The notes under the pieces: model-generated | Told to the model about the DNA's origin: nothing | What the model saw: only the letters and a program-made list of their open reading frames with translations | The model's database searches: none | Assembly: GCF_000712035.1 (NCBI RefSeq) | Contig: NZ_JONV01000007.1 | Coordinates: forward strand, 360,042-424,041 | Source: Salinicoccus luteus DSM 17002 | Lineage (GTDB): Bacteria > Bacillota > Bacilli > Staphylococcales > Salinicoccaceae | Direction of reading: 5' to 3' | DNA: 64,000 bases | In this document: positions 56,942 to 64,000 of the stretch, piece by piece | How positions within the stretch are numbered: the first letter of the stretch is position 1 | How the letters are laid out: each line of letters opens with the position of its first letter | Translations under genes and position numbers: made by a program

Positions 56942-58267
56942 TCAATAGACCGTCTGACGCCCCCTGGCATCGATATGGCTTTCCCTCCTCCAGTCGGCAG
57001 CGAGTCCGATCAGCGTCATTGCTGCAAAGGGCAGCAGCCATCCGAGCGACACCTCGGTCAATGGCAATGCCGTATATATATCGGAAATGGCTCCCATCCT
57101 CAAGAGGCCGTTCGTATGGATGATCTCCACGATGGAAATTGGAATCGTGGCCACAACGGGAAGCACATAGGCATATTTCATTTCGAAATGGATGAATATA
57201 TTCAAGAATGAGACCACTACAAGCACAATCGACACCGGATAAAGAAATGCAAGCAGTGGCGCCGCCAGGGAAAGTATCGTATTCAAGCCGAGCGTCGTGA
57301 ACAGGAACCCGGCAGCGGTGAAGACAAAGACGTACACCTTATATGGAATCCTGCTGTAATGTCTGGAGCCGAACTCCGAACACGCATTGACCAGCCCGAT
57401 GCATGTCGTCAGACAGGCCACAACAACAATCGCAGAGAAGATCATATCTCCAGAACTGCCAAAAAGCCGCATCGAACTGTATGTAAGGATGTCCGTGCCG
57501 TTTTCATAGCCGCCGCGTGCTGTCGTACCGCCGATATAGGCCAATGCCAAATAGATCACCATCAGAAGGACGGATGAAAGCACGCCGGCCTTCAGGACAT
57601 GGGAGACGATTCCCGCCCTCTCGGTGACACCTGAATATTTAAGGCCGCTTATGATCACCATCGAAAACGCCAAAGCCCCGATGAGGTCCATTGTAAAGTA
57701 GCCCTCCAGGATGCCCGACACCACCGGGGCGCTGCCATATCCACCCTGGGCCGGCTGCAGTGGGGTCTCCGGCCGGAAGACTGCAAATACGGAAAGCAGT
57801 GCAATCGCAATCAGCAGAATGGGCGTCAGATACTTCCCGATGCTGTCGACAATCTTCGCCGGATTCAATGCCACCAAGAAAACGATGATGAAGAACACAA
57901 CAGAAAAGCCGATGAGTGTAGATGCATCATGAACTGGCAGAAGATTTGCAGTTCCCACCTCATACGCCACATTCGCCGCTCTCGGTATGCCGTACAATGC
58001 ACCGATCGACAGATAGACCAAAACAGCAAACACCATGCCGAACACCGGATGGACAGGCCGGCCCATCCGCTCCACCCCTTCATCGAAATAGGCCACGACA
58101 ATAACAGCCAGAAGCGGCAGCAATACACCAGTGACGATGAAACCGGCCATCGCCGGCCACATGTCCACACCTGCCTGGTGTCCTAGCATTGGAGGGAATA
58201 TCAGGTTGCCTGCACCAAAGAACAACGAAAAAAGCATCAGGCCGGAAATCAATACTAAACGATTCAT
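56942..58267 (-). CDS. brnQ: Branched-chain amino acid transporter, LIVCS family
   Basis: 441 aa with about twelve hydrophobic segments. The N-terminal FFGAGNLIFPPMLG near 17-30 is the hallmark of BrnQ. It imports leucine, isoleucine and valine with Na+ or H+. TAGGAG lies before the ATG. It has its own promoter and a leader of about 168 bases that ends in a terminator-like hairpin, so expression is likely attenuated. Confidence 0.93.
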   Translation of the reverse strand: MNRLVLISGLMLFSLFFGAGNLIFPPMLGHQAGVDMWPAMAGFIVTGVLLPLLAVIVVAYFDEGVERMGRPVHPVFGMVFAVLVYLSIGALYGIPRAANVAYEVGTANLLPVHDASTLIGFSVVFFIIVFLVALNPAKIVDSIGKYLTPILLIAIALLSVFAVFRPETPLQPAQGGYGSAPVVSGILEGYFTMDLIGALAFSMVIISGLKYSGVTERAGIVSHVLKAGVLSSVLLMVIYLALAYIGGTTARGGYENGTDILTYSSMRLFGSSGDMIFSAIVVVACLTTCIGLVNACSEFGSRHYSRIPYKVYVFVFTAAGFLFTTLGLNTILSLAAPLLAFLYPVSIVLVVVSFLNIFIHFEMKYAYVLPVVATIPISIVEIIHTNGLLRMGAISDIYTALPLTEVSLGWLLPFAAMTLIGLAADWRRESHIDARGRQTVY

Positions 58268-58284
58268 CAGAACACTCCTATAAT

Positions 58285-58435
58285 AAAAAAAGTACCATTT
58301 TAAGGACGGCGGTCACGCCGTGGCACCCCTTTGGATACTCCCCCTGATCCCCATCAGTTTAAGAAATCCGTTCAATATGGATAATATGACAGGCCCCCTT
58401 CGGGACCTTCCATTAAAAATGATAAATAAAAACAC
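58285..58435 (-). promoter_or_regulatory. Attenuator-like leader of brnQ
   Basis: Minus-strand leader with hairpins AGGUCCC/GGGGCCU, AUCC/GGAU, UGAU/AUCA and ACGGCG/CGCCGU. The last sits in an outer AGUAUC/GGUACU stem followed by seven Us (58339-58285), an intrinsic terminator just before brnQ. It is not a T-box: no UGGN T-loop is present. Confidence 0.6.
58313..58435 (-). CDS. Possible Ile/Leu/Val-rich leader peptide of brnQ
   Basis: From a GTG at 58435, within a base or two of the predicted transcript start, 40 codons run to a TGA inside the terminator hairpin. Thirteen are Ile, Leu or Val, including the cluster VILSIL with the codons ATA, TTA and ATA, which are rare in neighbouring genes. 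There is no ribosome site, so it would need leaderless initiation. It may be chance. Confidence 0.25.
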   Translation of the reverse strand: MFLFIIFNGRSRRGPVILSILNGFLKLMGIRGSIQRGATA

Positions 58436-58442
58436 CTCACCA

Positions 58443-58470
58443 ATTATATGACTTTTATAAATATTGTCAA
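58443..58470 (-). promoter_or_regulatory. Promoter of brnQ
   Basis: TTGACA (58470-58465), 16 bases, TATAAT (58448-58443). Confidence 0.8.
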
Positions 58471-58500
58471 TATGATAGACAAAAGCATATCATCATTTTT

Positions 58501-58627
58501 GTATAGACCACAAAAGAGAAATCCTTCAGTTCCTCCTGTCACTTTCAAAAATTTCGTCACTTCCATTATGCAGGATACTTGATTGCATACTTCCTGAAAG
58601 GAAGATTCACCTGCAGCTCAACTGCCT
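58501..58627. other. Non-coding gap between brnQ promoter and HAAS gene terminator
   Basis: No intact gene is visible. On the minus strand a short open stretch reads AVELQVNLPFRKYAIKYPA then stop (ending near 58560), which looks like the tail of a lost gene, but this is weak. Confidence 0.3.
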
Positions 58628-58663
58628 ATAAAAAATCCCCTCCCATTTTTTATGGAAGGAGAT
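58628..58663 (-). terminator. Terminator of the padR-HAAS unit
   Basis: AUCUCCUUCCAU and AUGGGAGGGGAU form 12 pairs, followed by six Ts on the minus strand. Confidence 0.88.
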
Positions 58664-58670
58664 CTTTTCC

Positions 58671-59444
58671 CTATGATCCGCTTGGACTCTTTTCCTTTTT
58701 TGACATGTACATCAGAATCAAAACTACGATGATATTTGAGATGAACAGGGCCACCATGGAAATGATGAGGTACCTCTCACTCATTGGGGATGCTCCGCCT
58801 GTAGCAAACCTGGCTACCAGCTCAGGCATAGCCAGAAGGAGCAGGAGTGCTGTGAAGAACCACCGCTTCATGAACAGTGTCGTTATCAGGAAGACACCAA
58901 GTAAAGATAGGCCGATGATGAAATTCATTTCCGGGCTGCCTTCGTATATAATGATGCCTGGATGGGAACGGATAATAAATTGCCCGCCTATCATTCCGGC
59001 GAATACGAATATTTCATAGGCGATGGAAAAGATGTACGTTCTCTTATCGTCCCCATACTTCAAGATCATTTCCTTGATTACATAGAATGAGCCGTATCCT
59101 AAAAACAGGAGAACAAGCAGATAATAGATGATCAGTGAGGTGGAAAGTTCAAACTGGCCGCTGAGCAGGCTTGGAATCGTGAAGAGGCCAAACAGGTAGA
59201 CAAGCAGCAAAGCACCTTTTTTCTTCAGACCGGCTTCCAAGGACAGCTCTTCTGATATTGATCTGATATATTCCTTTACCGAACCCCCAGTAACACTCTC
59301 GACACTTTTACCGCGTGCTTCCGCTTCAGTCAGATGATCCCGTAATTCTTCCTCCATCTCTTCGATGTCTTCACTGCTTTTTCCCCGGGCCATCAGCTCC
59401 AGCCTCAAGTCCAGCAGGAATTTCTCCGCTTTCTTACTCAGCAT
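58671..59444 (-). CDS. HAAS-domain membrane protein (DUF1129-like)
   Basis: 257 aa. Residues 1-70 are a helical, charged HAAS-type domain (KFLLDLRLELMARGKSSEDI, EEMEEELRDHL). Six or seven hydrophobic segments follow (about 82-250). Such proteins are usually encoded next to a PadR regulator and are thought to transmit envelope or metabolite signals; no enzyme motif is visible. ATG 59444 overlaps the padR stop by 11 bases and has GGGGAG upstream. Confidence 0.8.
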   Translation of the reverse strand: MLSKKAEKFLLDLRLELMARGKSSEDIEEMEEELRDHLTEAEARGKSVESVTGGSVKEYIRSISEELSLEAGLKKKGALLLVYLFGLFTIPSLLSGQFELSTSLIIYYLLVLLFLGYGSFYVIKEMILKYGDDKRTYIFSIAYEIFVFAGMIGGQFIIRSHPGIIIYEGSPEMNFIIGLSLLGVFLITTLFMKRWFFTALLLLLAMPELVARFATGGASPMSERYLIISMVALFISNIIVVLILMYMSKKEKSPSGS

Positions 59445-59772
59445 TTTCAACACTCCCCATCAGATTGTTCATACCTCTATTGAGATATGTCCATTTATGA
59501 CGAAATACTTCCAATTCTTCCAGGCCACGTTCAGTGACAGAGTAGTACTTCCTTTTGGGCCCGCCAGTATCGGACTTTCTGGTCTGTGTACTCACGTATC
59601 CTTTTTTACTTAGGCGCAGCAATACGGGATAGATGCTCCCATCGCTGATTTCCGGGAAGTCCTTTCCCTTCAGCTTTTCCAGAATCTCATAGCCGTATGT
59701 CTCGCCTTGTGCAATGAGGCCAAGAATCGCCCCGTCAAGCAGTCCTTTCATCATCTGATCTGAAACTGACAT
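59434..59772 (-). CDS. PadR-family transcriptional regulator
   Basis: 112 aa. A winged HTH typical of small PadR proteins: LLDGAILGLIAQGETYGYEI near 11-30, SDGSIYPVLLRLSKKGYV near 45-62, and PKRKYYSVTERG near 73-84 in the wing. A short dimerisation helix ends the protein. ATG 59772 has GGAGG six bases upstream; GTG 59778 overlaps that site. Two inverted repeats at its own promoter suggest autorepression. Confidence 0.9.
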   Translation of the reverse strand: MSVSDQMMKGLLDGAILGLIAQGETYGYEILEKLKGKDFPEISDGSIYPVLLRLSKKGYVSTQTRKSDTGGPKRKYYSVTERGLEELEVFRHKWTYLNRGMNNLMGSVENAE

Positions 59773-59787
59773 AGGCACCCTCCAATC

Positions 59788-59812
59788 AACTATCTTATAA
59801 TATACTATAGTT
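59788..59812. promoter_or_regulatory. PadR operator, proximal
   Basis: AACTAT-N13-ATAGTT overlaps the -10 box and start point of the padR promoter. The left side reads AACTATCTTA, as in the distal site. Confidence 0.55.
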
Positions 59813-59832
59813 CAATGCTTTATAGCTGTCAA
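59804..59832 (-). promoter_or_regulatory. Promoter of padR
   Basis: TTGACA (59832-59827), 17 bases, TATAGT (59809-59804); overlapped by inverted repeats on both sides. Confidence 0.82.
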
Positions 59833-59856
59833 CTATCTTACTTTAAAAGATAGTTG
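59830..59856. promoter_or_regulatory. PadR operator, distal
   Basis: CAACTATCTT-N7-AAGATAGTTG, a perfect ten-base inverted repeat touching the -35 box. It shares AACTATCTTA with the proximal site. Confidence 0.65.
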
Positions 59857-59959
59857 TCCCATAAGAGCATAGGAGGCGGTCTTTTCCGCTTACAGGAGTA
59901 TCTCCCGCCATATCGGGAAATGGAGTACTGAATCTTACTCTGAATTGGGGGAATATGAA

Positions 59960-60859
59960 ATGGCAGATAGGAAACGGGAAGGACTGACGGCAGTCATCAT
60001 CGGTGCTTCAAGCGGACTCGGTAAAGGCGTCGCACAGCAGCTTGCTGAAGAAGGGGCAAATGTCGTAATCGGGGCCCGCCGCACTCATCTGATCGAGGAG
60101 CTCGCCGAAGAAATAGGTCCGTCGGCTGTGGCAGTGACGACGGACATCAGCAAGGAAGCGGATGTCAAAAGGATCCATGATGCCGCTCTTGAGAAATTCG
60201 GGAAGATTGATGTATGGATCAACATGGCGGGTGTAGGCCTCATCGGATCCTACACCGAACTCCCTGTTGAGGATATGAAGCGCCTCCTCGATATCAATGT
60301 ATTCGGTACAATGGTCGGCAGCCAGTACGCGCTCAAACAGTTCAAGACGCAGAAATCCGGCATCTTGATCAATGTCGGATCGGTTGCCGCCAAAGTGCCA
60401 TTCCCATATTACACAACCTACAGCGCAAGCAAATTTGCAGTCTCCGGCCTGAGCTATGGTCTGCAAAGGGAAATGGAGGTGGAGGGATATGAGGATATCC
60501 ACGTATGCACTGTCCATCCATGGGCGACGGATACGCCATGGTTCGACCATTCCGGGAACTATTCCGGGCATCGTGCACAGATGAAGCCGATGGATGAGCC
60601 AAAAAGCGTTATCGAGGCGACCATCGGTCTTATAGACACTCCACAGGAAAGCGTGGAAGTCGGCGTCAAAACCAAGGGGTCCGCCATCTCTGAAAGCCTG
60701 CTGCCAGGACTTACCGAAAAGTTCAATGCAAACCATGTCAAAAATGTCATCGAGGAGGCACCGGCATCCTCCAATACTCCAGGCAGTCTGCACGAACCGG
60801 TGGAGGATGGCACCGAGGTCTCTGCAGGATGGAAGACACGGCTGAAGATGGATGAGTAG
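59960..60859 (+). CDS. Short-chain dehydrogenase/reductase
   Basis: 299 aa. A classical SDR: cofactor loop GASSGLG (15-21), NMAG near 88-91, catalytic Ser141, Tyr154 and Lys158 (YSASK). GARR after strand 2 suggests NADPH. A C-terminal extension of about 50 residues beyond the usual 250 is polar. ATG 59960 lies eight bases after GGGGGA; TTG 59945 is less likely. Divergent from padR across 190 bp with no clear promoter of its own. Substrate unknown. Confidence 0.85.
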   Translation: MADRKREGLTAVIIGASSGLGKGVAQQLAEEGANVVIGARRTHLIEELAEEIGPSAVAVTTDISKEADVKRIHDAALEKFGKIDVWINMAGVGLIGSYTELPVEDMKRLLDINVFGTMVGSQYALKQFKTQKSGILINVGSVAAKVPFPYYTTYSASKFAVSGLSYGLQREMEVEGYEDIHVCTVHPWATDTPWFDHSGNYSGHRAQMKPMDEPKSVIEATIGLIDTPQESVEVGVKTKGSAISESLLPGLTEKFNANHVKNVIEEAPASSNTPGSLHEPVEDGTEVSAGWKTRLKMDE

Positions 60860-60882
60860 AGTGGGCATCAATAGAAGCGAAA

Positions 60883-60911
60883 AAGGTGCAGATCAATTTG
60901 ATCTGCACCTT
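60883..60911. terminator. Terminator between the SDR gene and pdxT
   Basis: AAGGTGCAGATCA, ATT, TGATCTGCACCTT is a perfect 13-pair hairpin with T-rich or A-rich flanks, serving both converging genes. Confidence 0.85.
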
Positions 60912-60915
60912 AATT

Positions 60916-61497
60916 TTATGCCAATACTTCTTTGGCCATATTTTCCTGCACCATTTCGATGAAGTAGCGATGAAAGACGAGCGAATCCGTCAGTTCGGGG
61001 TGGAACGAGATGCCGAGATGGCGGTCGGAACGCACTGCGACGATCTTCTCCCCCACCTTTGACAGCACCTGTACCCCTTTGCCTGCAGCATCGATATGGG
61101 GCGCCCGGATGAAGACGGCAAGCGCCTTTTCCCCGATGCCTTCAATATCAAGTTCGGCCTCGAAGCTGTCCACCTGCCGGCCGAATGAATTGCGTTCGAC
61201 GGTAATGTCGAGCTTGCCGAGATGTCCTTCATCCTGTCCGATGATCCTCTCAGCGAGCAGGATGACACCGGCACAGGTCCCGAACATCGGCAAGTCGCTT
61301 TCCCTCAATGCTTCTGTGAAGCCGTAGCGGTCCATCAGCCGCCGCATTGCAGTGGATTCACCGCCGGGAAGAATGAGGCCATCAATATCTGCCAGCTCAT
61401 CCACACGCTTGATGGCGACCGCTTCCTGCCCACATGCCTCGACCATCCTCTTGTGTTCCCTTACAGCACCCTGCAGGGCAAGTATGCCGATCCTCAT
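60916..61497 (-). CDS. pdxT: PLP synthase glutaminase subunit PdxT
   Basis: 193 aa. A class I amidotransferase: PGGEST (44-49), nucleophile Cys75 in FGTCAGV, and the His-Glu pair in SFHPELTDS near 165-173. It supplies ammonia to PdxS for one-step pyridoxal phosphate synthesis. Its ATG overlaps the pdxS stop by one base (TAATG). Confidence 0.97.
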   Translation of the reverse strand: MRIGILALQGAVREHKRMVEACGQEAVAIKRVDELADIDGLILPGGESTAMRRLMDRYGFTEALRESDLPMFGTCAGVILLAERIIGQDEGHLGKLDITVERNSFGRQVDSFEAELDIEGIGEKALAVFIRAPHIDAAGKGVQVLSKVGEKIVAVRSDRHLGISFHPELTDSLVFHRYFIEMVQENMAKEVLA

Positions 61498-62381
61498 TAC
61501 CAGCCGCGCTCCTGCATCCTGTCTTCAAGGGAGAGCTGATTGATGTCGAGGCCTTTCATTGCTGTACCAAGCTCCTTCGCAAGCTTGCCGATCAGTTCAT
61601 AGTCCTGATAGTGCGTCGTCGCCTCCACAATCGCTTTGGCGAACTTCTCAGGGTTGTCGGACTTGAATACACCCGAGCCGACGAATACGCCATCTGCACC
61701 CAGTTCCATCATCAATGCCGCATCCTGCGGTGTCGCCACGCCTCCGGCTGCAAAATTGACGACCGGCAGTTTGCCCAGTTCCTTTATCTCCTTCAGGATG
61801 TCATATGGTGCACCGTGGTTCTTCGCCTCGGTCATAAGCTCGTCATCGCTCATTACCGCGATCTGACGGACCTGCTGGTTGACCATGCGCATATGCCTCA
61901 CCGCTTCCACAATGTTGCCTGTACCCGGCTCCCCTTTCGTTCTGAGCATGGCTGCACCTTCTCCTATGCGTCTTGCCGCTTCACCGATGTTCCGGCAGCC
62001 GCAGACAAACGGTACTGTGTAGTCATCCTTTTTCAGGTGGAACACTTCATCTGCCGGTGTCAGCACTTCGGATTCGTCGATGTAGTCGACGCCCATTGCC
62101 TCCAGCACACGTGCTTCCGTGATATGGCCGATTCTGCATTTCGCCATGACCGGTATGGACACGGCATTCATCACTTCCTCGACGATCCTCGGGTCACACG
62201 CTCTTGCCACACCGCCGGCTGCACGGATATCGGATGGCACACGCTCCAGGGCCATGACTGCGACGGCGCCTGCCGCCTCGGCCACCTTCGCCTGCTCCGC
62301 GTTGACGACGTCCATGATGACCCCGCCCTTCTGCATTTCCGCCATGCCTCTTTTGACTCTCTCAGTACCTGTCTGTTGCAT
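61497..62381 (-). CDS. pdxS: Pyridoxal 5'-phosphate synthase lyase subunit PdxS
   Basis: 294 aa. A beta/alpha barrel that joins ribose 5-phosphate, glyceraldehyde 3-phosphate and ammonia into [34 protein letters not shown] covers the first lysine region near 22-53 and KCRIGH near 82 the active lysine; [11 protein letters not shown] near 210 binds phosphate. It is divergent from pdxR, its likely activator, and in one transcript with pdxT. Confidence 0.97.
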   Translation of the reverse strand: MQQTGTERVKRGMAEMQKGGVIMDVVNAEQAKVAEAAGAVAVMALERVPSDIRAAGGVARACDPRIVEEVMNAVSIPVMAKCRIGHITEARVLEAMGVDYIDESEVLTPADEVFHLKKDDYTVPFVCGCRNIGEAARRIGEGAAMLRTKGEPGTGNIVEAVRHMRMVNQQVRQIAVMSDDELMTEAKNHGAPYDILKEIKELGKLPVVNFAAGGVATPQDAALMMELGADGVFVGSGVFKSDNPEKFAKAIVEATTHYQDYELIGKLAKELGTAMKGLDINQLSLEDRMQERGW

Positions 62382-62440
62382 CTATATCGACTCCTTCTAT
62401 CTATTGATATTATATTAAAATAGTATAGAATTAAATCTGA

Positions 62441-62454
62441 ATACTTAGAAGTAT
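62441..62454. promoter_or_regulatory. Palindrome in the pdxS-pdxR intergenic region
   Basis: ATACTT-AG-AAGTAT is a perfect inverted repeat midway between the divergent genes. MocR-type PdxR regulators bind here, though often at direct repeats, so this is only a candidate site. TATAAT at 62414-62409 may be the pdxS -10 box. Confidence 0.4.
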
Positions 62455-62484
62455 CAGTTTGGAATAATTTTAGGGGGTCAGATT

Positions 62485-63819
62485 ATGCTGATTAATCTGG
62501 ACAGGCAGGCGGATACACCGCTTTTCGAACAATTATATGCGGCACTCAGGGAACAGATACTGAATGGTGAGCTTGCAAGCGACCAGAAGCTGCCGAGCAA
62601 AAGACAGCTGAAGACGGACCTTGCCATCAGCCAGACGACCATCGAACATGCCTATAACCTGCTGCTGGATGAAGACCTCATCTACAGCAGGGAGAAAAGC
62701 GGGTTCTATGTATCCGCCATCGAACAGCTCAATCAAGGCACACCGGAGACCATCCCCAAAATCAGGCGCCCCGAAAGGAAGGAATATGCGCTGCCGCTCG
62801 GCACCATCGATACGACGCTCGTCCAGAGTGATGTGCTGAAGCAGATTGCCAGAGACGTCTATTCGGACCCCGAACTCCTGAATAAAGGGGACGACAGCGG
62901 AGAAACGGTACTGAAGGAACAGATCAGACACTATCTGAACATCAACCGGGGCGTCACATGCTCCACCGATCAGATATTCATCGGCCCGTCGACGGAATTC
63001 CTGCTTGAACAGGTGCTGTACCTGCTGAAGTATCCCAAGATGACGATTGAAGATCCCGGCTACCCGGTCATCCGTAAAGTGCTCGATCGGCTAGACAGCG
63101 GCATGGACACGGCCCGGGTGCTTGAAGACGGCATAGATGTCGATCAGGTGGCGGACCTCGCCCATCCGGTGGTCCACGTCACCCCCTCCCATCAGTTCCC
63201 GAGCGGAGCGGTCATGTCCCTCCAGAAGCGCATCCAGCTGCTGAACCATGCAAGCCGTAATGGCCACTATATCATCGAGGATGACTACGACAGCGAATTC
63301 AGATATACCGGGCGCCCCCTGCCCTCATTGCAGGGGCTCGACCAGAACGATTGCACCATCTATATGAGCACATTCTCAAAATCCCTCTATCCCTCTTTGC
63401 GGCTGTCCTGCATGGTGCTGCCCGCCTCACTTGCTGAACTTTATTACCAGAAGGCGCTCTCATGCAACGTACCCAGGCAGATGCAGCACATCGTCGCCCG
63501 TTTCATGGAACAGGGCTATCTGACCCGACACATCAACAGGATGCGCAAGGTCTACCGGAAGAAGATGGAGACCATCGTCGGGCGGATTGCAGCACATCAC
63601 GCCGTCGAGATTCACGGGGAGCATACAGGCATGCACTTCATCATCAGGGTGCCTGGCATGAATCTTGAAGAAGCTGCCGCAAACCATGGACTCGTCCACG
63701 GCAGTGCCTACTCCTATGAGAAGAACCTTGAGGATACCGTCGTTGTGGGCATCGGGGAAAAGGAAACAGAGGAGATCATGGAAATTCTGGATCGTTTTCT
63801 TGAGGAGGTTGGTGTATGA
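62485..63819 (+). CDS. pdxR: MocR/GntR-family regulator, probable PdxR
   Basis: 444 aa. An N-terminal GntR winged HTH (LYAALREQILNGELASDQKL near 16-35; AISQTTIEHAYNLLLDEDL near 48-66), a linker, and an aminotransferase fold type I domain from about 110. EDDYDSEF near 266-273 and the PLP lysine in STFSKSLYPSLRLS near 295-308 are visible. PdxR senses PLP and controls pdxST, which lie divergently. GGGGG lies upstream of the ATG. Confidence 0.92.
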   Translation: MLINLDRQADTPLFEQLYAALREQILNGELASDQKLPSKRQLKTDLAISQTTIEHAYNLLLDEDLIYSREKSGFYVSAIEQLNQGTPETIPKIRRPERKEYALPLGTIDTTLVQSDVLKQIARDVYSDPELLNKGDDSGETVLKEQIRHYLNINRGVTCSTDQIFIGPSTEFLLEQVLYLLKYPKMTIEDPGYPVIRKVLDRLDSGMDTARVLEDGIDVDQVADLAHPVVHVTPSHQFPSGAVMSLQKRIQLLNHASRNGHYIIEDDYDSEFRYTGRPLPSLQGLDQNDCTIYMSTFSKSLYPSLRLSCMVLPASLAELYYQKALSCNVPRQMQHIVARFMEQGYLTRHINRMRKVYRKKMETIVGRIAAHHAVEIHGEHTGMHFIIRVPGMNLEEAAANHGLVHGSAYSYEKNLEDTVVVGIGEKETEEIMEILDRFLEEVGV

Positions 63820-63825
63820 GGATAT

Positions 63826-63855
63826 GGGGCCGGTTTCCCGTCCCCCTCTGTTTTT
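63826..63855 (+). terminator. Terminator after pdxR
   Basis: GGGG-C-CGG, loop, CCG-T-CCCC hairpin followed by CTCTGTTTTT. Confidence 0.65.
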
Positions 63856-63895
63856 CTAAGCATCAGGAAGGATGCGCCCATATCAACACAAAATA

Positions 63896-63923
63896 AAAAG
63901 ACATGGATATTTCCATGTCTTTT
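63896..63923 (-). terminator. Terminator of the tRNA-Ile transcript
   Basis: AAAAGACATGGA and TCCATGTCTTTT form 12 pairs; on the minus strand it continues TTTTATTTTG, right after the tRNA 3' end. Confidence 0.85.
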
Positions 63924-63926
63924 GAG

Positions 63927-64000
<74 letters not shown>

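Noticed and set aside
58300..58345. T-box riboswitch upstream of brnQ
   Set aside because: GGGGUGCCACGGCG looks similar at first sight, but there is no UGGN to pair with a tRNA end and no stem I with a specifier loop.
61434..62423. 329-codon plus-strand frame opposite pdxS
   Set aside because: Shadow of pdxS; the His/Cys-rich translation has no domain and the start lies inside pdxT.

Overview
The window looks like the chromosome of a member of the Staphylococcaceae with an unusually high G+C content for that family (roughly half, by eye). The genus Salinicoccus is the best guess. The basis is the block ctsR-mcsA-mcsB-clpC-radA-yacL-ispD-ispF-gltX-cysE-cysS-mrnC-rlmB-rae1-sigH-rpmG-secE-nusG-rplKA-rplJL-rsmC-rpoBC-rpsLG-fusA-tuf, whose order and protein sequences are of the Staphylococcus type. 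The genus is inference.

Layout. 1-1.7 kb (minus): two overlapping CNNM/CorC-type transporters, preceded by a structured leader that also encodes a possible 53-codon leader peptide. 1.9-4.6 kb: an XRE-TPR regulator divergent from an MFS transporter, with two palindromes bracketing a consensus promoter. 4.7-9.0 kb (minus): two HAD phosphatases, tadA, and the threonine degradation pair kbl-tdh. 9.1-12.7 kb (plus): three tandem M20 amidohydrolase paralogues. 12.8-43.2 kb (minus): the core information-processing block, read from ctsR down to tuf. It holds a CtsR operator, a cysteine T-box, an L10 leader and several near-consensus sigma-A promoters. 43.4-45.6 kb (plus): nupC with a cre box, then a metallophosphoesterase. 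45.6-46.8 kb: an AT-rich patch of small membrane ORFs and gene fragments. 46.8-54.1 kb: a TrpR-like regulator (YerC/HisR type) divergent from a nine-gene his operon, with two matching operators. 54.2-56.9 kb (plus): an ABC importer of the sulfonate/nitrate/taurine class. 56.9-58.5 kb (minus): brnQ behind a long attenuator-like leader. 58.6-59.9 kb (minus): a PadR-HAAS membrane protein module with two operators. 60.0-60.9 kb (plus): a short-chain dehydrogenase. 60.9-63.8 kb: pdxS-pdxT (PLP synthase) divergent from the MocR regulator pdxR. 63.9-64.0 kb: tRNA-Ile(GAU) on the minus strand.

How it works together. The central block supplies transcription, translation, protein quality control and tRNA charging. 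The flanks handle amino-acid supply (histidine, threonine, branched-chain, cysteine, acyl-amino-acid hydrolysis), vitamin B6, nucleoside uptake and divalent-cation transport. Most units carry a visible local control element. The most unusual candidates are the leader ahead of the CNNM pair, where Asp-Pro-Pro codons sit in a hairpin, and the Ile/Leu/Val-rich leader ahead of brnQ. No CRISPR array, insertion sequence, prophage or recognisable defence system was seen.
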